30,610 bases of DNA from JBLHIK01 sp047614005 (GCA_047614005.1 JBLHIK010000007.1:1-30610), one strand, 5' to 3'. Shown: positions 21,297 to 29,838, counted from the first letter of the stretch. The notes: generated by a model from the letters alone, not told the origin. Translations and numbers: made by a program.

Positions 21297-22907
21297 ATGG
21301 AAGGAAAACCAAAACCAATAAAGAAAATAGAAACTCAAGAAGGTAAAGATTTTGAGGTCAAAACAGGAGACGAAACAGAAGTCATTCCAAGTCGAACACC
21401 TGTAGTTAATAGTGAATCTTTTGAAGAAGGTTCTTTTGATAAAATAGAAAAACAATGGTTACTTTTGACTGAAGTCATTAAGCAAGAAATTGAAAATGAT
21501 GAAATTTTAAGAAATACAATTAGAGCTTTTAATAGTACTGAATTAACTGAGCAATTAGCTAATAATTTTCTTGAAGAAATTTCAGAAACAAATACAAGAA
21601 TTAGTAATATTACCAACCGATATTCAGAAACATTAAAATCATACCTTTCTATTGATTCTGTTCCTGATGAGCAAATCGGAGAATTTATACAAAAATCAAC
21701 AAAACTTGAAACACTTCAGGAATTTGAGAAAAGAATAGAGGACTATCCTCCTGAAATAAAAGAGAGTCAGTTGGAAAGAAAATTAAAGAATAACTCGTTT
21801 CTTAAGGGAATCAGTAATGAAGAAAAACTTATGGTATTACGCCGTTACAAGTTTGGAAGAGATGTAAAGCTTCTTGCTCTAGCTGCAGAGATAAAATCGC
21901 AAGATGAAATTAGTTTTGAAGATAAGGGTAACCTTCATCAAGCTGAACTTGCAAATGGTACTGAAATATTAATGAGTAATATGGATAAAGACTTATCTGA
22001 AAAACTCCTTGACCCAACATGTTGGGAAAAACGTCGACAAATAAAAGATAGGGTTTATGAAATAGTTATCGGTAATAAACCCTATATTCTTAAAGAGAAA
22101 AAAACAGGCCGACACAGGGATAAGGGTCTTGATAAAATTAAGTCTTTGGATTCTAAAGAAGAATTTAAGGTAGCTATAGAGATGCTTGATTCTGCATCGT
22201 ATGAAGATGAAGATATTGTAATTACTTATGAAAAACCTCTTGCTGCAATAACGTGTCCTGATGGGTTTCAGTTTTCAATATTTGAATTTGAAAATAATTT
22301 GAGTACACCCTTTTCAACAAATGGCACTTTTCAAAAAACTATTCTTGAAAACCAAAAAGAATTTCAAGAAGAATTTAATATCATCAAATCTTCAATACAA
22401 AATTTCCAAAAAGACCCTAGAATGTTTGACGGTAAACAAGAACCTATTTCAGAAAGCTACCTCACTAGATTAATCAATTGGACTAAAAACAAACCTGTAA
22501 AAGCTGAAATAAATTTTACATTTGAAGATTTTTCATACGTAAAAGCTCAACGAGTAGAAAGCAAAGCTCTATATATAAATAACTCTTTCCTCAAGGATAT
22601 GGCTGGTTTTACAGATAGAGATGATAATTTTGACTTTGCAATGAGGGTTGTATCCAATAATAGTAGACCACAAATAGAGATACTTAATTTTGACTTTGAA
22701 TACATATACCATAAAAATAAGAAAGTAAGTGAAACATATGTTTCAGATGAAATAGAGTTCCTAAAGACAAACACTGACTACCAACAAGGTCTTTATTTTA
22801 AAAAATGGAAAGATGGTTCAGAAATCACTGAAGAACAAAAAGCGGCATACCTAGCAATGTTGGAAAAAGATTTTTCTTCAATGGAAAAAGACCTTAAAAA
22901 CAAATAA
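21297..22907 (+). CDS. Large cytoplasmic protein of unknown function
   Basis: 536 residues, no signal peptide or membrane segment, acidic with many Lys and Glu. The N-terminal ~50 residues are low-complexity (MEGKPKPIKKIETQEGKDFE), and about 50-215 is mostly helical. A segment at about 255-280 (YEIVIGNKPYILKEKKTGRH) resembles a kinase N-lobe strand with an invariant-type Lys. It is followed by EDIVITYEKPLAAITCPDGF, a possible hinge, but no HRD or DFG motif is evident. The C-terminal third has alternating strands and charged helices. It is monocistronic and flanked downstream by the structured element and tRNA-Arg. I recognise no family; the kinase-like comparison is speculative. Confidence 0.7.
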   Translation: MEGKPKPIKKIETQEGKDFEVKTGDETEVIPSRTPVVNSESFEEGSFDKIEKQWLLLTEVIKQEIENDEILRNTIRAFNSTELTEQLANNFLEEISETNTRISNITNRYSETLKSYLSIDSVPDEQIGEFIQKSTKLETLQEFEKRIEDYPPEIKESQLERKLKNNSFLKGISNEEKLMVLRRYKFGRDVKLLALAAEIKSQDEISFEDKGNLHQAELANGTEILMSNMDKDLSEKLLDPTCWEKRRQIKDRVYEIVIGNKPYILKEKKTGRHRDKGLDKIKSLDSKEEFKVAIEMLDSASYEDEDIVITYEKPLAAITCPDGFQFSIFEFENNLSTPFSTNGTFQKTILENQKEFQEEFNIIKSSIQNFQKDPRMFDGKQEPISESYLTRLINWTKNKPVKAEINFTFEDFSYVKAQRVESKALYINNSFLKDMAGFTDRDDNFDFAMRVVSNNSRPQIEILNFDFEYIYHKNKKVSETYVSDEIEFLKTNTDYQQGLYFKKWKDGSEITEEQKAAYLAMLEKDFSSMEKDLKNK

Positions 22908-23012
22908 TTCATATTTATCTAACGGAACTTAAACAAATATTTAAAACAAAACCTCTATTAAGGTTTTTCTCTTATTACAGAACTAACCCACTCGTGCTAG
23001 CTCTGGTCTGTT

Positions 23013-23220
23013 TCCTCACTAGGAATCGCCTACTCTTATGGATATTTATTTCGTCTTTCAGACTCATCAATATCTCATTCCCTTACTTTTCTAGCGAAAA
23101 ACCACCCTCGCTTCGCTCACGATAAAAAGTAATATTTAATTACTTTTTATCCACTCGGCCATTCGCCCTTCCTTGCAGTCAGGTCGGCTTACGCATGGCC
23201 TCGGTTCGATTCCTATTGAG
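23013..23220. mobile_element. Structured non-coding element with tRNA-3'-end-like termini, copy 1
   Basis: About 208 bp with no ORF. The left end (23013-23028, tcctcactaggaatcg) is an exact 16-bp copy of the adjacent tRNA-Arg 3' end (23275-23290). The right end (23207-23220) is its inverted, near-perfect complement. Interior features shared with copies 2 and 3 are a GATATT/AATATC stem enclosing GTCT/AGAC (23041-23074), a ccctcgcttcgctcacg stretch, a perfect 13-bp hairpin GATAAAAAGTAAT/ATTACTTTTTATC, and a variable stem pairing GGCCAT with ATGGCC. It fits a small element inserted at the 3' end of tRNA-Arg. The remainder of the gap (22908-23012, 23221-23272) holds AT-rich sequence and a small aagcattcgctttt hairpin. 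Confidence 0.6.
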
Positions 23221-23272
23221 ACCTACAAAAATACATTATATAAAAGCATTCGCTTTTATTGCATTATTTTTG

Positions 23273-23344
23273 TGTCCTCACTAGGAATCGAACCTAGATC
23301 TAGTCCTTAGGAGGGACTTGTTTTATCCATTAAACTACGGGGAC
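23273..23344 (-). tRNA. tRNA-Arg (CCT)
   Basis: 72 nt on the minus strand with acceptor GTCCCCG/TGAGGAC (one C-A mismatch at pair 5-68 and one G-T at 7-66), D-arm GTTT...AAAC, anticodon stem AGTCC/GGACT with loop CTCCTAA (anticodon CCT) and T-arm CTAGG-TTCGATT-CCTAG. The acceptor mismatch may reflect a 3' end exchanged by element insertion. Confidence 0.9.
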
Positions 23345-23350
23345 AAAATA

Positions 23351-24844
23351 CTAATTCTCTTTTTCAGAATCAGTAGGTGTTTCTTTTTCAGACAAAGGCT
23401 TCATGAGTGGAAAGAGCTGTACTTCGCGAATAGGCATATCTACAAGAAATGCAAAGAGTCTTTCACCAAAACCAAAACCAAATGTTGGAGGCATTCCATG
23501 TTCGAGCATTTCAACAAATTCCCATTCTGGCATCATAGCCTCATCATCACCTCTCTTTATGAGCTCTTCTTGTAGCTCAAAACGCTTTCTCTGCTCTTCT
23601 GGGTCGTTTAATTCAGAAAAACCATTACCTACTTCAGAACCTGCAATAATGATCTGAAATCGCTCTGTAATGCGTGAGTCATGAGCACATTCTTTCGACA
23701 AAGGAGAGACGAGCTTCGGATGATGAATAAGAAAAACAGGTCCAGAAATCTGCTTTCGGCAATATTTCCAAAGAGTATCAGTAAGACGTTCTTTGTTGTC
23801 ACCTTCATACGAAACACCAAGTTCAGTGAGTTTTTCTTTCATCTCATCTTCTGTTGCATCAAGAACATTGATACCTGTCATCTTTTCTACTGTCGGTACA
23901 TATTCAATCACCTCCCACTCTCCCTTGAGGTCAAAGGTATGTCCTCGTGTCGTAAATTCAGTTTTTCCAAAAACTTTTTGAGCGATTTCATTATAAAGTT
24001 CCTGAGATAATTTCATACCATCTTTATAGTCAGCATAAGCCCAATAAAACTCCATGTTGGTAAATTCTTGAGTGTGCTCTGGACTACTTCCTTCATTTCT
24101 ATATACACGCCCTATTTCATAAGTCTTCTCAAAGCCTCCAGCCATGAGTCTCTTCTGCCACAACTCCCCTACTGATATACGCAAGAAAACATCCATATCA
24201 AAATCATCATGGTGCGTTTTGAAAGGATTTGCTTCAGCTCCTCCTGTTGTGACTTCAAGAGTAGGAGTTTCTACTTCGAGAAAGCCTCTCTCTTCCATAA
24301 GATTTCTAACAACGCGCCAGAAATGAGACTTTTTGCGAAACATCTCTCTTGCCTCAGGATTGCTCAACAAATCAAGATATCGTTTACGAAACCTTGCTTC
24401 TGTATCTTGTAGTCCGTGCCATTTTTCAGGAAGAGGTGAAAGTGTCTTCGTGAGCATAGCCCACGACTTTACTAAAAGAGATTGAGCTCCTCTCTTAGTT
24501 ACAAACACAGGACCAGTAACAGAAATAAAGTCTCCTGTATCTACTACTTCACGAAAGAGATAAAGAGCCTCTTCATCTATTTCGTCTTGTTTTAAAACAG
24601 CCTGGAAGTCATTCGTACCGTCATGTAACACAATGAAAGAAATTGCTCCTTGTCCACGAACAGCCATAATACGCCCAGCCAGAGTTATTTCTTTTTCTTC
24701 TTTTTCGAGAGTCTCAAAAGAATCTTGAACTTCTTGCAAGGTATGAGTTGCTCCAGTGTGCGCTGGATATGCACAAATACCCTTTTCTTTTATAAGGGCA
24801 AGTTTCTTTTTTCGCACATCTTGTAGTTCTTCAAATGAAGCCAT
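23351..24844 (-). CDS. lysS: Lysyl-tRNA synthetase, class II
   Basis: 497 residues. The OB-fold anticodon domain occupies about 50-150 (AGRIMAVRGQGAISFIVLHD). The class II core has motif 1 at FLEVETPTLE (about 188-197), motif 2 at YEIGRVYRNEGSSPEHTQEF then TNMEFY (about 245-270), and motif 3 at GFGFGERLFAFLVD (about 454-467), where GERL replaces the common GIDRL but keeps the key Arg. It charges tRNA-Lys, which is not in this window. It lies between tRNA-Arg and greA on the minus strand. A TACTAT -10 begins 12 nt before the ATG at 24844, and the greA terminator separates it from the upstream gene. Confidence 0.95.
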   Translation of the reverse strand: MASFEELQDVRKKKLALIKEKGICAYPAHTGATHTLQEVQDSFETLEKEEKEITLAGRIMAVRGQGAISFIVLHDGTNDFQAVLKQDEIDEEALYLFREVVDTGDFISVTGPVFVTKRGAQSLLVKSWAMLTKTLSPLPEKWHGLQDTEARFRKRYLDLLSNPEAREMFRKKSHFWRVVRNLMEERGFLEVETPTLEVTTGGAEANPFKTHHDDFDMDVFLRISVGELWQKRLMAGGFEKTYEIGRVYRNEGSSPEHTQEFTNMEFYWAYADYKDGMKLSQELYNEIAQKVFGKTEFTTRGHTFDLKGEWEVIEYVPTVEKMTGINVLDATEDEMKEKLTELGVSYEGDNKERLTDTLWKYCRKQISGPVFLIHHPKLVSPLSKECAHDSRITERFQIIIAGSEVGNGFSELNDPEEQRKRFELQEELIKRGDDEAMMPEWEFVEMLEHGMPPTFGFGFGERLFAFLVDMPIREVQLFPLMKPLSEKETPTDSEKEN

Positions 24845-24850
24845 AAGGAT

Positions 24851-24856
24851 ATAGTA
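24851..24856 (-). promoter_or_regulatory. -10 element TACTAT of lysS, predicted leaderless
   Basis: On the minus strand TACTAT begins 12 nt before the lysS ATG; TTTCAA lies 17 bp further upstream as a weak -35. Confidence 0.45.
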
Positions 24857-24883
24857 CTATAAAATCTAAAATTTTGAAACAAA

Positions 24884-24907
24884 AAAACACAGATTGCTCT
24901 GTGTTTT
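24884..24907 (-). terminator. Intrinsic terminator of greA
   Basis: AAAACACAG (24884-24892) pairs perfectly with CTGTGTTTT (24899-24907) around a 6-nt loop. On the minus strand the T run continues. It lies 8 nt past the greA stop. Confidence 0.85.
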
Positions 24908-24914
24908 AAATTCC

Positions 24915-25388
24915 CTAAGAAAGAGAAATGATTTTATAAAAACATTTTTCTGTAGGAGTTTGAAATTCTATTTCGTCATCTTTCACATGCCCCATGAGAG
25001 CTAGTCCAAGAGGCGACTTGTAAGAGAGCTTTCCCACTGCCATATCAGCTTCACCTGAACCAACAAGAGTAAATTCTCTATCTGTTCGTGTTCCTTTTTT
25101 ACGAATCACCAAGGTAGAACCTACTTCTACAACAGTACTTTTATGTCTTGTAACTATTTCTGCATTTTTTAAAATATATTCAATTTCGCGAACACGATCT
25201 TCGAGCTTTCCTTGGTCTTCTCGAGCTTGATGGTATTCTGCATTTTCCTTAAGATCTCCCAAAGATTTTGCATGCTCTAAAGCCTCCAAGACTTCTCGTC
25301 TTTTAACTTTAATAAGAGTATTAAGCTCTACTTGCAAATCTTGATGTTGCTCTTTTGTTATATATTCTTTATCTGAAAATTCATTCAT
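24915..25388 (-). CDS. greA: Transcription elongation factor GreA
   Basis: 157 residues, standard length. The N-terminal coiled coil (about 10-80) carries the tip motif GDLKENAEYHQARE at about 44-57, whose acidic pair coordinates Mg2+ in the RNA polymerase active site. The C-terminal FKBP-like domain is at about 85-157 (VGSTLVIRKKG, GKLSYKSPLGLALMG). GreA stimulates cleavage of backtracked RNA. It follows the mrdA operon by 67 nt on the same strand and has its own terminator. Confidence 0.95.
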   Translation of the reverse strand: MNEFSDKEYITKEQHQDLQVELNTLIKVKRREVLEALEHAKSLGDLKENAEYHQAREDQGKLEDRVREIEYILKNAEIVTRHKSTVVEVGSTLVIRKKGTRTDREFTLVGSGEADMAVGKLSYKSPLGLALMGHVKDDEIEFQTPTEKCFYKIISLS

Positions 25389-25455
25389 ACTGGACTACTT
25401 TACAATAAAAAAAAGCCATTTGCAAGATGTTTTGCACAAAAAAACACCCTCTCGT

Positions 25456-27135
25456 TTATTCAAGTAATATATTAAATTCTGGTCTATTTTCTGACATCCA
25501 CTGTATAACACCGCTCATAGCAAATGAAGCACTTCTTTGATATGTCTTTGGAGCTCTTTCGAGCATGACTATGTATGCATATTTTGGATTTTCATAAGGG
25601 AAAAATCCCATAGACCATGAGTTTACCTTTGTATTTCCTGCCACCTGAGCTGTTCCTGTTTTTGCAGCAACATGAAAAGTAGAATGATTCATAATAGCTC
25701 CTGACCCAGTCAATACTGTTTTTCTCATTCCTTCATAAATAGGTCTCCATATTTCTTCTGAAAATTCACCTACAAATTCGCTATTTTGAGTTTGATTATC
25801 TTTCAATATATAAGGGGTCACCAAAGTACCTTTTGTTGCAATACCTCCGACAGCACGCACCATCTGAAGAGGACTAACGAGAAAACCATACTGACCAATA
25901 GAAGTGTTGTAGGTATCACCGACTCTCCAATCTCCATCTGCAAATATTTCTTCTTTCCATTCTGGATTTGGCACTACGCCATCTCTTTCGCTTCCTATAT
26001 CACTTTTTGTTTTTTGACCTATACCAAATAAATTCATATATGAATTGATCTTTTCTATTCCGAGACCTTCTTGAGGACCAAAACCTCCACCAATACTATA
26101 GAAATAAGTGTTGGAAGATACAGCTATGGCATCAGTAAGATCTACCATTCCGTGAACTTTCCAATCTTTGAAAATAGTAGGATTGTCAGGATTATATCTA
26201 TTTGGAATACTTATTTGCCCATTAGAAAGAACTTTATGATAAGGATCCACTATACCTTCTGCAAGTGCACCAAACGCGACAAAAGGTTTTACGATAGACC
26301 CTGGAGTATAGAGACCAGAAACTACCCTATTGAGAAAAGGCTTATACTTACTATTAAAAAGACCATTTATATAATCCACATCACTCCCTTTCGACAAAAC
26401 ATCAGGATCAAAGCCAGGGATACTGAGGAGTGTTAAAAGTTCACCAGACTCTATGTCCATCATGACTGCAGCACCACCTTCGTACCCTTCACTCTCCATT
26501 ACATTCATCATATTTTCATAAAATGACTCTTGCAGCTCTGCATCAAGAGTAAGCACAACATTCTTACCAGATTCAGCATTGCGAGTCATAGACTCAGAAA
26601 TCTTTTCTCCGAAAGCATTTCTTTCAAAAAGAATAGACCCATTTTTTCCATTTAATATTTCATTGAAACGCCCTTCAATACCAGAAACTCCTTCAAAATC
26701 TTCGCGCCAGTAGTTTCCGTTATTATCACGTTTTGGATAGTGAACATAACCCAGTAAATGAGAAAAAACTTCTCCATTACGGTAATGTCGAAAACGTTCC
26801 CCTTCTTCATCTTCTTCATTCCACGTAAGACGCACTCCTGCTCTATCAGTAATAACACCCCTGTTAGAAAAAATAGGCTCGCGATAGAGAGTGTTTCTCA
26901 AGCTTCTTTCATAAAAACTATTACCATTTTTTATTTGTATATTTCCCACATATACAATAAAAAAAACAAAGAGTGCCCCGATAAAACCCATAAAAATCTG
27001 CACACTCCTAGAAGAAATCTTTTTTTCTATGCGACCCTCCATTTGCTGAGTATCAAACTGAGGAGTGTTATATGCATCAAGAAATATCTCGTCTGGAGTT
27101 ATCTCATATTTCTTTTTTTTATGTCGCCTTCTCAT
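25456..27135 (-). CDS. mrdA: Penicillin-binding protein 2-type transpeptidase
   Basis: 559 residues with one membrane segment at about 48-66. The dimerisation/pedestal domain (about 80-190) contains NRGVITDRAG. The transpeptidase domain has S-x-x-K at TPGSIVKPF (S280, K283), S-x-N at SSN (about 340-342) and K-T-G at AAKTGTAQ (492-494). It cross-links peptidoglycan during side-wall growth, normally with RodA; no rodA gene is in the window. The N-terminus is unusually basic (MRRRHKKKK). It is the last gene of a compact minus-strand operon and starts 5 nt after the 93-residue membrane protein, in the position where mreD often sits. Confidence 0.95.
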   Translation of the reverse strand: MRRRHKKKKYEITPDEIFLDAYNTPQFDTQQMEGRIEKKISSRSVQIFMGFIGALFVFFIVYVGNIQIKNGNSFYERSLRNTLYREPIFSNRGVITDRAGVRLTWNEEDEEGERFRHYRNGEVFSHLLGYVHYPKRDNNGNYWREDFEGVSGIEGRFNEILNGKNGSILFERNAFGEKISESMTRNAESGKNVVLTLDAELQESFYENMMNVMESEGYEGGAAVMMDIESGELLTLLSIPGFDPDVLSKGSDVDYINGLFNSKYKPFLNRVVSGLYTPGSIVKPFVAFGALAEGIVDPYHKVLSNGQISIPNRYNPDNPTIFKDWKVHGMVDLTDAIAVSSNTYFYSIGGGFGPQEGLGIEKINSYMNLFGIGQKTKSDIGSERDGVVPNPEWKEEIFADGDWRVGDTYNTSIGQYGFLVSPLQMVRAVGGIATKGTLVTPYILKDNQTQNSEFVGEFSEEIWRPIYEGMRKTVLTGSGAIMNHSTFHVAAKTGTAQVAGNTKVNSWSMGFFPYENPKYAYIVMLERAPKTYQRSASFAMSGVIQWMSENRPEFNILLE

Positions 27136-27140
27136 AACAA

Positions 27141-27422
27141 CTACAATAATCTCTTCCTTATAAATGAAGCGAAAATAAGTACAAAGAAATACACCACTGA
27201 ATACACAAATCCTACTGATGATCCTCCGTGTCCACTATCGAGAATAAGTATTATAAACATTCCTTCTATATACCAAGGAAACAACAACACTCCCACAAAG
27301 CTCAAAATAAGTGTCACCCAAAAAGGAAATAACGCAAGAGATACAATAAGCAGAAAAGTAAACAATAATCTAAGAATTACCTGTAGTGTATTTGTTTTTT
27401 TAGTCCTCGTATTCATAGTCAT
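27141..27422 (-). CDS. Small membrane protein in the PBP2 operon, MreD-like position
   Basis: 93 residues, three hydrophobic segments (about 13-37, 38-60 and 70-86), with GLY/SER-rich LDSGHGGSSVG between the last two and a basic end (FIRKRLL). It overlaps the upstream gene by 23 nt and is followed by mrdA after 5 nt, so it is translationally coupled. Placement before mrdA recalls mreD, but the protein is far shorter than MreD (~160) and no sequence motif confirms it. It could be a small scaffold of the wall-elongation complex. Confidence 0.7.
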   Translation of the reverse strand: MTMNTRTKKTNTLQVILRLLFTFLLIVSLALFPFWVTLILSFVGVLLFPWYIEGMFIILILDSGHGGSSVGFVYSVVYFFVLIFASFIRKRLL

Positions 27423-28518
27423 AGTCTGATTGCTTATTTCTTCCTCGTATCATCTTCCATATCAATCTCAGCAAGAGAACTGTCACAACCACAATAAGAA
27501 CATAAAAAACGATTTTGCTCCCAAAAACAATAGAAAGAAAAGAAGTCCATAAATACTTTGCGGTTATCATTGCATTGCGAAAAGAAAGTTCTTTTTGATA
27601 TTCTGTCTTTGTACTATCTCCTTTTACCTCTTCTTTAGTTTCTTTTTCGTTATCTGAATCTTTACTAGATCTTGCTTTGTCTATGGTTTTACCTATTTTT
27701 GTAGCAATACCTACTTCTTCATCCTCTCCTTCTTTTGAGACAGATTCTTCATCTGATTTTTCAGAAGTATTACGAGCTTTTTGTTCTGAGCGTACATTAT
27801 CAAGCTCTATTTTGAGAGATGCTTTTTTCTCTTTCAGTTTACCAGCCTCTGTTGCTCTGTAATCATCCAACACTACAGTAATGGAACGAGAATCAGCCTC
27901 AAGAGTAGCCGAGCTTTCTCCTTCGACGAGCACATCATCTTCATTTTCTGAATCACTTTTCGAAACAGTCGTTTTAGTCTCTGTGTCTATATATACTTCT
28001 TTTCCAAATATTCTATTAAAAATATCTATAAATTTTGTTTCAATGTATTCATCATCTGTAGTTTGCAGGAAAAATGATTTTTTCTTATCTTCAGAATCAT
28101 CAGCTATCACAATAACGTCACCTACACTTCCTCCACCTTCTCCAGAATCTTCGGGAGTTATTTCACCTTCTTCTCCTGTCTTTTTTGCATCAATAATCTT
28201 TACGAAGATACTGTGTTTTCCTGCAGGTACTACCCAAGGAACTGACACTACTTTCGCTTCGCCACTATTAAGAGAGAAAGGTGCCTTACCTATAGCGACA
28301 CCTTTATTATAAAATTCTACTGTTCCCGATATTTCTTCTTGTTCTCTATTGAAAACAAAAGTATACACGCGTATATTTTCATCTTTAATAGGATCCGTTT
28401 TTGAATACCACACAGTATCTTCCACAAAGCCAATATTAGCACTTGAATATTCTGCAGAAGAAAATGTCGGCAGAAAAAAAGAAAACAGTATAGGAAGTAA
28501 GATAAAAATACGTATCAT
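27400..28518 (-). CDS. Secreted, C-terminally anchored protein with Ig-like domain
   Basis: 372 residues. The signal peptide is at about 1-22 (ILLPILFSFFLPTFSSAEYS). A beta-sandwich domain similar to CARDB/APHP-type Ig-like domains occupies about 28-110 (SKTDPIKDENIRVYTFVFNR, GTVEFYNKGVAIGKAPFSLN, VPWVVPAGKHSIFVKI). A long acidic, Ser- and Lys-rich coiled region runs to about 310, followed by one membrane segment at about 335-355 and a short cytoplasmic tail rich in Tyr and Asp. The domain should lie outside the membrane. It is 5 nt after the antiporter gene and overlaps the 93-residue gene, so it belongs to the envelope operon. It may bind wall or surface partners; not recognised as a named family. 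Confidence 0.8.
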   Translation of the reverse strand: MIRIFILLPILFSFFLPTFSSAEYSSANIGFVEDTVWYSKTDPIKDENIRVYTFVFNREQEEISGTVEFYNKGVAIGKAPFSLNSGEAKVVSVPWVVPAGKHSIFVKIIDAKKTGEEGEITPEDSGEGGGSVGDVIVIADDSEDKKKSFFLQTTDDEYIETKFIDIFNRIFGKEVYIDTETKTTVSKSDSENEDDVLVEGESSATLEADSRSITVVLDDYRATEAGKLKEKKASLKIELDNVRSEQKARNTSEKSDEESVSKEGEDEEVGIATKIGKTIDKARSSKDSDNEKETKEEVKGDSTKTEYQKELSFRNAMITAKYLWTSFLSIVFGSKIVFYVLIVVVTVLLLRLIWKMIRGRNKQSDYDYEYED

Positions 28519-28523
28519 AATAG

Positions 28524-29729
28524 TTACATTGTATCAGATATTTTAGTATTTTCAGAAAAAACAGGTATACGAGCTTTTTTTGACAATCTACCTGTAAAAT
28601 ATTTAATGAGTAATGGTCCTACGAATGTAGTAACAATCGAGAGCATCACCATAGCAGTAACAAGAGAGTCGTCTATCAGACCCGTTTCAAAACCAGCAAA
28701 AGCTACAGCGAGAGTGGTCGAAAGTTGTGGAATACTCGATACACCTATCACAGCACTTTCATCGCGAGAGAACCCAGACACCCTGCCTCCTAAAAATCCA
28801 CTTAAGAATTTACTACAGAGAGAAACACTTACGATAACGAAGGTAAGAGCGAGAGCACCTTTTACATTTATAAGTGCAGAAAAATCTGTCTTCACACCTA
28901 CCGTAATAAAAAATATTGGTATAAACAGACCATATGAAATAGCCCTCAGTTTACCGAGAAGTAGCTTGCTCGTCACCGACGAACTCAAAATAAAACCAGC
29001 AAAGAATCCACCAATAATAGCGTGCAATCCAAGTACTTGAAAAAGAAGAACAGTACCTATAAGTAGTACAAAAACGGTACGGAGTTCTTGCTGGAAAACA
29101 TCTTTATCTTTTTCAATCCCTCGAGTAAAGAGCCAGCGTACTTTCGGCAACACCCAACGCATAACAAATATAATAATAACCAAGAAAAGATAAAAGAGAG
29201 GTAGAGGTAGAGGGCTTTCTTGTATGGTGTTTTGAAATAAAAGAGAAAGGAGGATTAAGCTTGCGACATCTTGAAACATAGTTGATGCAATGATGTTTTG
29301 ACCGAGCTTTGCATGAATAAGCCCAGATGCCTCAAGAGAAGGAATGACCACAGCTATAGAAGATGATATAAAAATAACACCTATCAAAAGAGATGGGATG
29401 AGGTCATATCCAAAAAGATATCCTATAGAAACTCCGAGAAAGAAAGGTATGAGTCCGTTTATCGTAGCAGTCCTCAGGACAGTATTTTTTACTTCTTTAA
29501 AATTCGAAAAACGCAACTCGAGCCCCGCCATAAACATCAGAAAGACGAGACCAATCTCAGCGAGAAAATCTATGGTCGGATTAAGCTCAAATAAAGCAAA
29601 ACCAGTAGGACCAATAATGATACCTCCGAGCAAAAGTGCGATAACCCACGGCAAATGAAGCCTATTAAAAACAGAAGAAAAAAGTATTCCTGCAGATAAA
29701 ACAATAAAAAATGGTATGAGCTCAGCCAT
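28524..29729 (-). CDS. Cation:proton antiporter, CPA2 (KefB/NapA-like) family
   Basis: 401 residues with about 12 membrane segments and no C-terminal RCK/TrkA_N domain. Typical features are LPWVIALLLGGIIIGPTG (about 26-43), FLMFMAGLELRF (about 63-74), the MFQDVASLILL segment (about 151-161) where KefB/KefC have QDI and Na+/H+ members have DD or ND, and HAIIGGFFAGFILSS (about 236-250). The Gln-Asp version favours K+/H+ (Kef-type) exchange, though specificity is uncertain. It is the first gene of the operon with the secreted protein, the 93-residue membrane protein and PBP2, linking ion or pH balance to the envelope. A TATACT starts 12 nt before the ATG. Confidence 0.9.
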   Translation of the reverse strand: MAELIPFFIVLSAGILFSSVFNRLHLPWVIALLLGGIIIGPTGFALFELNPTIDFLAEIGLVFLMFMAGLELRFSNFKEVKNTVLRTATINGLIPFFLGVSIGYLFGYDLIPSLLIGVIFISSSIAVVIPSLEASGLIHAKLGQNIIASTMFQDVASLILLSLLFQNTIQESPLPLPLFYLFLVIIIFVMRWVLPKVRWLFTRGIEKDKDVFQQELRTVFVLLIGTVLLFQVLGLHAIIGGFFAGFILSSSVTSKLLLGKLRAISYGLFIPIFFITVGVKTDFSALINVKGALALTFVIVSVSLCSKFLSGFLGGRVSGFSRDESAVIGVSSIPQLSTTLAVAFAGFETGLIDDSLVTAMVMLSIVTTFVGPLLIKYFTGRLSKKARIPVFSENTKISDTM

Positions 29730-29735
29730 GCGTAC

Positions 29736-29741
29736 AGTATA
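29736..29741 (-). promoter_or_regulatory. -10 element TATACT of the envelope operon, predicted leaderless
   Basis: On the minus strand TATACT begins 12 nt before the antiporter ATG at 29729, so the four-gene operon would begin without a leader. Confidence 0.45.
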
Positions 29742-29826
29742 GCGTATTTTATTCTTTTTACATTACTTGCATTGTGGATATAAGTATGGTTTGATTATGT
29801 TGAATTTGTACTATTAATTAATTTAA

Positions 29827-29832
29827 TATCAT
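29827..29832 (+). promoter_or_regulatory. -10 element TATCAT of 29839 gene, predicted leaderless
   Basis: TATCAT begins 12 nt before the ATG at 29839. The region is AT-rich and no clear -35 is seen. Confidence 0.3.
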
Positions 29833-29838
29833 AAAGTT

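Noticed and set aside
26758..27429. 223-codon plus-strand ORF opposite the PBP2 gene and the 93-residue membrane protein gene
   Set aside because: It is a shadow of two supported genes in a compact operon, with no promoter or family resemblance.
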